In this document: in pieces, positions 16,301 to 21,549 of the stretch
Numbering within the stretch: position 1 is the stretch's first letter
Layout of the letters: each line of letters opens with the position of its first letter
NCBI GenBank assembly: GCA_934647145.1
Contig: CAKUFB010000014.1
Coordinates: 1 to 21,549 of the forward strand
Source of the DNA: an uncultured Clostridia bacterium
GTDB lineage: Bacteria > Bacillota > Clostridia > Christensenellales > Aristaeellaceae
Direction of reading: 5' to 3'
DNA: 21,549 nucleotides
Translations under genes and position numbers: made by a program
The notes under the pieces: model-generated
Told to the model about the DNA's origin: nothing
The model's input: only the letters and a program-made list of their open reading frames with translations
The model's database searches: none

Positions 16301-16410
16301 TGGCGATGGGGTATTGGGCGGGAGGAAACGCCGGACAGGCCGCGGCGCACGCAGGAGAGGCGCTGGCGGGCGAACCCTTCACGCTGTACGCGCCGCTGCT
16401 GGCCGAATAG
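13348..16410 (+). CDS. DUF5107 domain protein with long TPR array
   Basis: 1020 residues without signal peptide or membrane segment. The DUF5107 domain occupies about 60-345: LPELGGRIYS (74-83), WISGGVEFNW (111-120), then CHHRPSTFMPVDY (122-134), FLWWENAAVPV (188-198), KKMFTW (287-292) and W301...D307...Y312-x-E314. A small beta domain follows (~355-420), then about 570 residues of TPR-like helices (from ~443 to the end; e.g. ALRRDPEFAPAHQEMARYL, EAMDWHRRAAWAQ). Domain and architecture match widespread DUF5107-TPR proteins of carbohydrate-degradation loci. No activity is known to me. E117, D307 and E314 are acidic residues conserved with the divergent protein (E131, D317, E324) and are candidates for catalysis. 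AAAGGAGG lies 6 nt upstream of the start. It is 19 bp after the regulator gene and 39 bp before the alpha-galactosidase gene, so co-expressed with both. Confidence 0.9.
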   Translation: MNPVQVTETLLTLPTYRDPAPEKLPMFAENREHQRSSGNPYPNPVTLQVDREHREEKEHRCIRLENEYLRLEILPELGGRIYSALDKTNGYDFFYRQHVIKPALIGLLGSWISGGVEFNWPCHHRPSTFMPVDYCIEREENGAATVWLSENEPLNRMKGMVGIRLAPGEARFETRMRVFNRTQTRRSFLWWENAAVPVNEQYELFFPPDVHYVQFHYRKNVTSFPIAKGIYNGIRMGEGRDIRLHKNTRQPTSYFCAGSHYDFFGGYDNGKQAGVVHIADHTVSVGKKMFTWAYNQLSRSWERALTDTDGMYAELMASSYSLNQPDFTWLNPYEEKSFSQSWYPIARIGAPVCATLDAAVSVHEKTLMVQVTRAMNAAIIVNGRRFEMALLPGRPESIAWDEAVSSIVIEENGRTVLRYVPAQERPEPTPDTLPDNPSLDRLRSAQECYLAGVHAAQYRDPAISADKYFAEALRRDPEFAPAHQEMARYLYDHFFYEEALTHALKAWSIETQFNFHPLSGDTPYLTGLIYEALGNDEEAMDWHRRAAWAQDARNRALTRIAMIEGRTHRAEAMQRDAEEALLSHPGNGTAAALLAVALREQGKTAEAVEALNARLRHDPVDLMCDALLQREGGASRITRLTDPWQTALDLAEDLEQMGQREAAQALLRRAEKPKATAWPSRHGELKRLRENGADDFGLACLLYANGHYRQAVDLWRSMPDDYRAARSLAVAYYSHLNRREEALPLLKKALEMAPDEMQLVWETAYVMGRLDVPAEERAAFLKPYCSAHTREDILLEYARALNRAGRYEEALAALLSRQFTRCEGGEHAVAEQYMYAHHALGRALFEKGAYDEALAHFRAAQALPDTLGAGLWNEVLLVPHRFFEAECLGALNRAEEAEAMYRELVALWIDYFSDMHLPELRVWQALSWSRLGWPDRAEMMLREHIALFKNALNVRDAGWFKTTPFFISYMEEPRKLRSASCHWQMAMGYWAGGNAGQAAAHAGEALAGEPFTLYAPLLAE

Positions 16411-16449
16411 GAACGATGCGCGCGGTCATTTGAAAAGGAGACGGAGATT

Positions 16450-18597
16450 ATGCGGATTCAATATCATGAGGAGCATCGTTTTTTTCACCTGAGCACGACT
16501 GAAATGTCCTATGTCCTTGGGATTACGCCCGACGAACGGGCAGCGCACCTGTATTGGGGAAGGGCTCTGCGCGATGATTCCTCCATCGTCCCCCTCGCGC
16601 GGGAAGCGCTGCAGCCGTATACCGCCTCCCCCGGCGCAGGCCGGCCCGAGCAGCTGAACTTTGAAATCTCCACCCTTGAACCGGACGATTACACCGATCC
16701 GGCGCTGAAGATGATACAGCCGGACGGCGTCCGCAGCCTGCGGCTGATGTATTGCCGCCATGAAATCCGGGGGGAGGAGCTGGTCGTTTTCCTGCGCGAC
16801 AGGGTCTATCCCGTCGCCGTGGAGCTGCACTATAAGGGGTATGGGGATCTGCCCATCATTTCCCGCTGGCTGGTGGTGCGAAACGAGGGCGAAAAGGAGG
16901 TAATCCTGGAGGCGATCAAGAGCGCGTCGTGGTATGTGCCCCGCGGCGTGGATTATCGCCTGACCCACCTGAGCGGAAGCTGGGGCTCTGAATACACCAG
17001 AAATCAACTGATGCTGACGCAGGCCCGAACCGTCTTGCAGAACAACCGCCTGACCTGCGCGGCGGCGCAGCAGACGCCGTTTTTCGCGCTGGATCCGGAG
17101 GGAAAGACGACAGAGACGGACGGCGAGCTGTTTTTCGGCGCGCTGCATTGGAGCGGAGACTTCAACATCACGGTGGAGCGCCAGTACAACCGCCGCGTAT
17201 CCGTCGTGGGCGGCGTCAATGACTTTGACAGTCGGTATCCGCTCAGGCCCGGCGAGGCGTTTCCCGCGCCCGCCTTCACCGCCGGCTTCGTCAGATGCGG
17301 CTTTGAGCGCATGAGCGAGGTGCTCTATGACTGGCAGCTGGATTATCTGATGCCCCGGGGAAAGAAATTCGACAAGGCGCACGCCGAACGCCCCGTGATC
17401 TATAATTCGTGGTATCCCTATCAGTTCGACGTGCGGGAAGAAAACTGCCTTGCCTTGATCGAAAAATGCGCCCCGCTGGGCATTGAGCTGTTTGTCATCG
17501 ACGACGGTTGGATGCCCGGGCGCGTCAACGAGAAGGCGGGCCTGGGGGACTGGACGGCCGATCCGGAGCGTTTTCCGCACGGAATGGGCGTCGTGGCGGA
17601 CGCCTGCCATGCGAAGGGAATGCTGTTCGGCATTTGGGTTGAGCCCGAAATGGTCAATCCGGACAGCGACCTGTTCCGCGCGCATCCCGATTGGGTGATC
17701 GCAGACCCGACCCGTCCGCACACGCTTCAGCGCAATCAGCTGATTCTGAATCTGGCAAGAGACGATATTCGCGACTGGGCGATTGAATGGCTGGATCGGC
17801 TGATTGTCGATTTCAAGCTGGACTACCTGAAGTGGGACATGAACCGTTACGTCACGGAAAACGGCTGGCCTGACGCGCCCGCCGAGGAGCGGCAGAGCCT
17901 GTCCATACGATACACCAGAAACCTGCTGAAAATCTGGGAAACCCTGAATGAGCGGCATCCGGATATCCTGTTTGAGAACTGCGCCTCCGGCGGCGGACGC
18001 AGCGACTTCGGCATGGTTCCCTATGCGGATCGCATCAACCGTTCGGATAACGCGGATCCGGTGGACGTCATGCAAATCCACGAAGGCTTTACCATGCTGT
18101 TCGTGCCGAAGACCGCGGGCGGCGCCGGCAACATTGCGCCCGAACGCCATCATATTCATGACCGCGCCACGCCGCTGGACTTTCGAATCCATTGGGGCAT
18201 GACGGGCTCCATGAGCATCGGCGTCAACCTGCTGACGGCGGATCGCGAAACGCTGGAAAAGCTCCGGGCGGGCATCGCGGAGTTCAAGAGACTGCGCGGC
18301 GATTTGCAGGACGCCTATGTATATCGCATTGCCTCCGCCACCCGGCGCCCGTACGCGATTTTTCAGTATGTGCGCCGTGACCGCAGGGCGTTTACGCTGT
18401 TTGCGTTTGCCCACGGAATGCGAAACTGGGATCTGGATCTGCCTCGCTTCCGCATGCGCGGCCTGCTTCCCGAGGCGGTCTATCAGTGCGAAGACGGGCG
18501 CAGGATGACCGGCGAAGCCTTAATGAACATCGGCGTTACGATCTCCCTGAAGGGAGACTGCGACAGCAAAAAAAGCACCTGGCGTCTTGTCATTTGA
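16450..18597 (+). CDS. Alpha-galactosidase, glycoside hydrolase family 36
   Basis: 715 residues, normal for bacterial GH36. An N-terminal beta-supersandwich (~1-300) precedes a (beta/alpha)8 barrel (~315-610) and a C-terminal beta domain. Signature blocks in order: YNSWYPYQF (318-326), FVIDDGW (348-354), GLGDW (364-368), GIWVEPEMVNPDSDLF (394-409), LDYLKWDMNR (457-466) with nucleophile D463, ENCASGGGRSDFGM (509-522), and RSDNADPVD (531-539) with acid/base D533, 70 residues after the nucleophile as in characterised GH36 enzymes. It removes terminal alpha-linked galactose with retention. With no signal peptide it acts in the cytoplasm on imported oligosaccharide. AAAAGGAG is 9 nt upstream. The block after the acid/base (NADPVD) differs from the usual NTDA form, so alpha-N-acetylgalactosaminidase or another specificity cannot be excluded. 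Confidence 0.93.
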   Translation: MRIQYHEEHRFFHLSTTEMSYVLGITPDERAAHLYWGRALRDDSSIVPLAREALQPYTASPGAGRPEQLNFEISTLEPDDYTDPALKMIQPDGVRSLRLMYCRHEIRGEELVVFLRDRVYPVAVELHYKGYGDLPIISRWLVVRNEGEKEVILEAIKSASWYVPRGVDYRLTHLSGSWGSEYTRNQLMLTQARTVLQNNRLTCAAAQQTPFFALDPEGKTTETDGELFFGALHWSGDFNITVERQYNRRVSVVGGVNDFDSRYPLRPGEAFPAPAFTAGFVRCGFERMSEVLYDWQLDYLMPRGKKFDKAHAERPVIYNSWYPYQFDVREENCLALIEKCAPLGIELFVIDDGWMPGRVNEKAGLGDWTADPERFPHGMGVVADACHAKGMLFGIWVEPEMVNPDSDLFRAHPDWVIADPTRPHTLQRNQLILNLARDDIRDWAIEWLDRLIVDFKLDYLKWDMNRYVTENGWPDAPAEERQSLSIRYTRNLLKIWETLNERHPDILFENCASGGGRSDFGMVPYADRINRSDNADPVDVMQIHEGFTMLFVPKTAGGAGNIAPERHHIHDRATPLDFRIHWGMTGSMSIGVNLLTADRETLEKLRAGIAEFKRLRGDLQDAYVYRIASATRRPYAIFQYVRRDRRAFTLFAFAHGMRNWDLDLPRFRMRGLLPEAVYQCEDGRRMTGEALMNIGVTISLKGDCDSKKSTWRLVI

Positions 18598-18606
18598 GAG
18601 GAGGAG
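18598..18606 (+). promoter_or_regulatory. Ribosome binding site deciding the start of the 673-residue protein
   Basis: GAGGAGGAG follows the GH36 stop codon directly and ends 8 nt before ATG 18615. It favours that start over upstream in-frame codons inside the GH36 gene. Confidence 0.8.
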
Positions 18607-18614
18607 TTATTGTC

Positions 18615-20636
18615 ATGAAGATTCTTCAGCCCTTTATCCCCTTGCGAGCCGAAACAGAAAATGGTCGGCATGTCGTTCACGTCATTGACCGCGATTATAC
18701 GATCGGACCGGATGGAATGATGACCTCTATCCGGTCGCAGGGCGTGGAATTGCTGGCAAACCCGATCCGTCTGGTGATGACCGAAGAGGGCGAGCCGGCC
18801 GTATGGGACGACGATTATCCCGCGAACGAGGCGGAGAGCTTTGTGCAAAGGCGGTCGGACGAGCAGATCGTGATTTGCGGGGCCAGGCAGTCCGATCGCT
18901 TTATCGTCGATACCTGCTGGCGGATTGATTATGACGGCTGCGTGGACATCGACCTGAAGCTGATGACGCGCGGCCGGACCGTCGCGGAGGGCTTCGGCTT
19001 AATTCAGGCCAGGCGGAAATCCTACCGGCTGGATCGGCTTTGGCTGGAAATCCCGCTGCGGGCGGAGGCCGTGAGCCTGTTCAATATGTATCCCAACAGC
19101 GAAATCAGGCTGGCGGACGGAAACGTGCGCGCGGAGTCGGATATGTCCACGGGCGGCGCGCTTCCGGCGGTTTCCGCTTCCATGCCGTTCAAGGCGCTGC
19201 TGTGGCTGGGCAATGAGGAGCGCGGTCTGGGCTGGTTTGCGGAAAACGACCGAAACTGGCAGCCGCAGCAGGAGAATCAGGCCATCGAATGGGTGCGAAA
19301 CGGCGAGGAGCTGATCCTGCGCGTTCGCCTGCTGGACAGTCATCCCGTCGCCTGGTCGGCCGACCCTCTGCAGGGCCTCAATGCGTATAAGCCAATCACC
19401 TTCCGCTTTGGCCTGCAAGCCACGCCCGTGAAGCCCTTCCCCCGCCAGCCTTATATCCACAATGCTTTCCATCTGGATTGCGGCATCAAGGTGAAGGGAA
19501 ACTATATCGATGTATTGGCGGGGCGCTACGATGAGCTGAAGGAAAAGGGCGTAACGACGCTGATTCTCCACGAAAAATGGAATAAATGTCAGAACTGGTT
19601 TGAACTGAGCGAGTTTACCACGCATCAGCTCAAGACCATTGTCGACGAATGCCATAAGCGCGGAATCAGGGTGCTGCCGTACTTCGGCTACGAGCTGTCC
19701 GCCCTGTCGCCCCGGTGGAGTGAACTGGGCGACAGCGTGCTTGTCAGGGACAAGGAGGGCGATCTGGAGGGCGGCTGGTGGCGCGTTCCCTTCCAGAGGG
19801 ACTATATTGTGTGCTATCACAGCGAGTACGCGGAGCTTTTCCTGAAAGGCGTCGAGCGCCTCATGGACGAGTGCCATGTCGATGGCGTATACCTGGACGG
19901 CACGGGCCGTCCCCAATGCTGCTATTCTACGGAGCATGGCTGCGGCTGGTATGATCAACACGGAAACCTTCGGGGCAGCTACAATATCCGCGAGCTGCGG
20001 ATGATGTTCAGAAGGCTGTATGATATCGTCCAGTCGCGCGGCGGCGAGATCAACGTGCATTTCTACGGCTATATGAATTTCACGGTAAACCCGTACATCC
20101 ATCAAAACTGGCTGGGGGAGGATCTTCAGTTTTCCCTGATGCACGGCAACACGGAGGACGTCGACCTGGACTATTTCCGGGCGCAGTATCTGGGACGCAA
20201 TATGGGCGTGCCGGTCGAGTTTATCGCGTATGCGAACCCGCCCCAGTGGAGGTTTGAACACGCGCTCGCCTGCTCTGTGCTGCACGGCATACTTCCCCGC
20301 CCCAATGACCTCAACCATCCCCTGCAGCTGATGAGCCGGGTGTGGAAGGTACTGGACGCCTTCCCGGTGGCGCAGTCCGAGTGGCTGCCCTACTGGAAGA
20401 ATGAGGCGCGCAGCTCACATGAGAAGGTAAAGGTCAGCTATTATCGATATACCGATTTGTCAGGCGCGCCGTCGCTGCTGGTGTTTGCGTCAAACATTTC
20501 CGCGCAGCCGGCGACTGAGGTCGCGCTGTCCTTCCCGGAGAATGTGCATACCATGTATGATATGCTGGAGCATCGGAATATCACGGCGCCGTTCGCGCTG
20601 GACGCTCATTGCTGCCGCATTTTGTTTGTGAAATGA
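18615..20636 (+). CDS. Putative glycosidase with N-terminal beta domain and barrel (family not assigned)
   Basis: 673 residues, no signal peptide. Residues ~1-275 look like a beta-sandwich (ALLWLGNEERGLGWFAENDRNW at 194-215). Residues ~280-590 look like an alpha/beta barrel: FHLDCG (285-290), GVTTLILHEKWN (312-323), CHKRGIRVLPYFGYE (346-360), VDGVYLDGTGRPQCC (422-436), GEINVHFYGYMN (477-488), NWLGEDLQFSL (498-508) and PVEFIAYANPPQW (533-545). A C-terminal beta domain ends the chain. The 'DGVYLDGT' strand end resembles nucleophile strands of barrel glycosidases, making D428 a candidate. The overall pattern reminds me of DUF6067/GH123-N-type proteins, but I cannot confirm this. It is the last gene of the operon, 17 bp after GH36, so most likely acts in the cytoplasm on the same imported sugar. 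Confidence is good for a carbohydrate-active enzyme and low for family or linkage. Confidence 0.65.
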   Translation: MKILQPFIPLRAETENGRHVVHVIDRDYTIGPDGMMTSIRSQGVELLANPIRLVMTEEGEPAVWDDDYPANEAESFVQRRSDEQIVICGARQSDRFIVDTCWRIDYDGCVDIDLKLMTRGRTVAEGFGLIQARRKSYRLDRLWLEIPLRAEAVSLFNMYPNSEIRLADGNVRAESDMSTGGALPAVSASMPFKALLWLGNEERGLGWFAENDRNWQPQQENQAIEWVRNGEELILRVRLLDSHPVAWSADPLQGLNAYKPITFRFGLQATPVKPFPRQPYIHNAFHLDCGIKVKGNYIDVLAGRYDELKEKGVTTLILHEKWNKCQNWFELSEFTTHQLKTIVDECHKRGIRVLPYFGYELSALSPRWSELGDSVLVRDKEGDLEGGWWRVPFQRDYIVCYHSEYAELFLKGVERLMDECHVDGVYLDGTGRPQCCYSTEHGCGWYDQHGNLRGSYNIRELRMMFRRLYDIVQSRGGEINVHFYGYMNFTVNPYIHQNWLGEDLQFSLMHGNTEDVDLDYFRAQYLGRNMGVPVEFIAYANPPQWRFEHALACSVLHGILPRPNDLNHPLQLMSRVWKVLDAFPVAQSEWLPYWKNEARSSHEKVKVSYYRYTDLSGAPSLLVFASNISAQPATEVALSFPENVHTMYDMLEHRNITAPFALDAHCCRILFVK

Positions 20637-20639
20637 CCT

Positions 20640-20695
20640 TTGTCCGGAGCTGAGCCAGGCGCCCGTTCGCGCGGCGGCTCAGCCCGGAAGGACAA
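20640..20695 (+). terminator. Long stem-loop at the 3' end of the glycosidase operon
   Basis: Outer TTGTCC/GGACAA (6 bp) and inner GCTGAGCC/GGCTCAGC (8 bp) are separated by a small asymmetric internal loop, with GCGC/GCGC possible inside. It starts 3 nt after the last stop codon of the operon. No T-run follows (AGCTCG), so it may be an RNA-stabilising end or a Rho-assisted terminator. Confidence 0.4.
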
Positions 20696-20909
20696 GCTCG
20701 CTGCCTGTCACTGGTAAGTCCACCCGCGGCGCGCTCGGCAACCCGCCGCGCGGCGGCGATGCTTACCGGCGGCAGGCAGCAGGCGCACGTGCCGAAGGGC
20801 ACGAATGCATGGCGCTTCTTCTGCGGCGCGCAGACCGCCCGGCGAAAATCAGCTGCGACGGCGTGATGTATACCTGTATCCACAATTTGCGGCGACGCCG
20901 TCGGGCTGC

Positions 20910-20939
20910 TTGACAATGCGGACGCGGTTATGGTAGAAT
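20910..20939 (+). promoter_or_regulatory. Promoter of the 145-residue hypothetical gene
   Basis: TTGACA (20910-20915), 18-bp spacer and TAGAAT (20934-20939), with TG one base before the -10 box (20931-20932). It is well placed for a start codon at 20968-20977 and follows the structured region directly. Confidence 0.7.
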
Positions 20940-20967
20940 ATTATATCCTGTTTCTTGACAGAAGAAG

Positions 20968-21405
20968 GTGAAGGATGTGCTGCGAGGGGTGAGCTTTGAA
21001 GGGGGCGGCCTTGAAAACTTCATCAGGAGCTTTGACGAAGTATTCGATGTTTCAGCTTATGAATGGTACATTGATGACATTGAGCTGAATTATTTATCCT
21101 TTCGGGCGGGAGAGTATACTGGCGCTGAACTGAGAGATTCCCTGGAGGAATTGTCTGCCTTGAGCTTCGTCCGTATACGGCGCTATCGAGCCGGCTCGTC
21201 TGTACGGAGGATTGATGAATACAACGACTACGCCGATAGCGACTGCGATGCCTTGATTCTCTTTTATGACGGGGGGTTTTACGAGGTTTACGCAAAAAGC
21301 GAGCGCCTGATTCATGAACTGTATGCATTTTGCATCAGCAGAGGATTTGAAAGAACGGCATATATCGACAGCGCCGCTGACGGCAGATACAGTATGCATT
21401 TCTAG
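20968..21405 (+). CDS. Uncharacterised small protein, possibly DUF2691-like
   Basis: 145 residues from GTG 20968. GTG 20977 has better spacing from the AAGGTGA tract and may be the true start (142 residues). An in-frame stop at 20956 excludes longer forms. The protein is acidic and aromatic-rich, without signal peptide, membrane segment or cysteine cluster. A beginning with GVSFE, a middle SDCDALILFYDGGFYEVYAKS and an end with ISRGFERTAYI recall the small DUF2691 proteins of Firmicutes as I remember them; this is a recollection, not a search result. It has its own promoter and is separated from the sugar operon by a structured region, so it is probably unrelated to sugar metabolism. It has fewer G/C-ending codons than the neighbouring operon genes, which hints at a different origin. 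Confidence 0.7.
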   Translation: MKDVLRGVSFEGGGLENFIRSFDEVFDVSAYEWYIDDIELNYLSFRAGEYTGAELRDSLEELSALSFVRIRRYRAGSSVRRIDEYNDYADSDCDALILFYDGGFYEVYAKSERLIHELYAFCISRGFERTAYIDSAADGRYSMHF

Positions 21406-21407
21406 GG

Positions 21408-21549
21408 CACCACCGCACAACTCAGCGGCGCGTCAGGCGATGCCTTTTCCGCCATCTGCGGCATGCAAATTTCTCGATTTACCTCCAGTAAACCTTCGAA
21501 ATTTGCATTTGCATCTGACGAAAAATCCATTCGCCGGCCGGCCACCTCA
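21408..21549. repeat. Dispersed intergenic repeat element, copy 2 with palindromic tail (runs to window edge)
   Basis: Bases 21413-21442 match 7268-7297 at 26 of 30 positions. The element continues with an 11-bp perfect inverted repeat, ATGCAAATTTC (21463-21473) and GAAATTTGCAT (21498-21508), enclosing TTTAC/GTAAA (21478-21482 with 21488-21492). No gene is visible here. The element begins within a few bases of the stop of the 145-residue gene and its right end is probably outside the window. Confidence 0.55.

Larger units (their letters stand above)
20637..20967 (+). other. Highly structured intergenic region (possible RNA or repeat cluster)
   Basis: 331 bp with no convincing gene. Inverted repeats, in order: TTGTCC/GGACAA (20640-20645 with 20690-20695) enclosing GCTGAGCC/GGCTCAGC (20649-20656 with 20676-20683); GCTGCCTG/CAGGCAGC (20700-20707 with 20773-20780) enclosing GGTAAG/CTTACC (20713-20718 with 20762-20767) and CGCGGCG/CGCCGCG (20725-20731 with 20744-20750); CGTGCC/GGCACG (20788-20793 with 20798-20803); CGACGGCGT/ACGCCGTCG (20856-20864 with 20895-20903). 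The first hairpin begins 3 nt after the operon's last stop and may end or protect the transcript, although no U-tract follows. I do not recognise a known riboswitch or RNA. Confidence 0.6.

Noticed and set aside
13234..18414. Other long antisense frames (654, 379 and 662 codons) opposite the DUF5107 and GH36 genes
   Set aside because: Same compositional artefact of high third-position GC; the plus-strand genes carry clear family motifs throughout.
18486..18614. Upstream extension of the 673-residue protein inside the GH36 gene
   Set aside because: The extra 43 codons overlap GH36 and lack a binding site, whereas GAGGAGGAG precedes ATG 18615 at ideal spacing.
20640..20800. Cobalamin or other known riboswitch in the structured gap
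   Set aside because: Several stems are present, but I could not find the conserved boxes of the cobalamin class or another familiar class on either strand, and the region follows an operon rather than preceding a matching metabolic gene.
20581..20916. Minus-strand frame of 111 codons across the structured intergenic region
   Set aside because: It overlaps the 3' end of the 673-residue gene, has low-complexity Arg/Ala content and no binding site; its coding look comes from the inverted repeats.
20955..20960. Second TTGACA as a -35 box for the small gene
   Set aside because: No -10-like sequence at the right distance, which would fall inside the coding region; the upstream TTGACA-18-TAGAAT fits better.
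1..21549. CRISPR array, tRNA, rRNA, transposase or phage genes
   Set aside because: No regularly spaced direct repeats, no tRNA-like cloverleaf and no integrase or transposase motifs were seen on either strand.

Overview
The window looks like a chromosomal segment from a GC-rich member of the Clostridia (Bacillota), probably gut-associated. The reasons are strong AGGAGG-type ribosome binding sites, canonical TTGACA/TATAAT promoters, a HelD-type helicase, an LplB/YtcP/YtcQ-type importer without its own ATPase, and a membrane-anchored AraC regulator of the kind common in Clostridia and Paenibacillus. The species cannot be named from the sequence.

Left part (1-4926, minus strand): a housekeeping group of three genes read right to left. 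These are a HelD/UvrD-like helicase (4926-2776), an HI0933/BaiN-type flavoprotein (2792-1542, overlapping helD by 17 bp) and a second FAD-dependent dehydrogenase of the COG2509 type (1486 to beyond the left edge). A textbook promoter (TTGACA-17 bp-TATAAT) precedes helD. A U-tailed GC hairpin lies between the two flavoprotein genes and may act as an attenuator.

Middle and right part (5137-20636): a carbohydrate-utilisation locus. A divergent DUF5107/TPR gene (7113-5137, minus) faces a seven-gene plus-strand operon of about 13 kb: two ABC permeases, a solute-binding protein, an AraC-type sensor-regulator, a second and longer DUF5107/TPR protein, a GH36 alpha-galactosidase, and a 673-residue protein that looks like an unassigned glycosidase. 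The two divergent promoters carry nearly the same regulator-like site, in the same orientation and exactly 19 bp upstream of each -35 box, so they are probably co-activated. None of the four putative enzymes has a visible signal peptide. The simplest model is that an oligosaccharide, probably carrying alpha-galactosyl groups, is imported whole and dismantled in the cytoplasm by GH36, the unassigned glycosidase and the DUF5107 proteins. The actual substrate is not known.

Right end (20637-21549): a 330-bp intergenic stretch with several nested inverted repeats (possible structured RNA or repeat element), a promoter and a small uncharacterised gene (145 aa). The window then ends in a repeat element whose first 30 bases also occur in the divergent intergenic region near 7267.

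The best candidate for an undescribed system is the 5137-20636 locus: two divergent DUF5107/TPR proteins, a GH36 and an unassigned putative glycosidase under one regulatory site.
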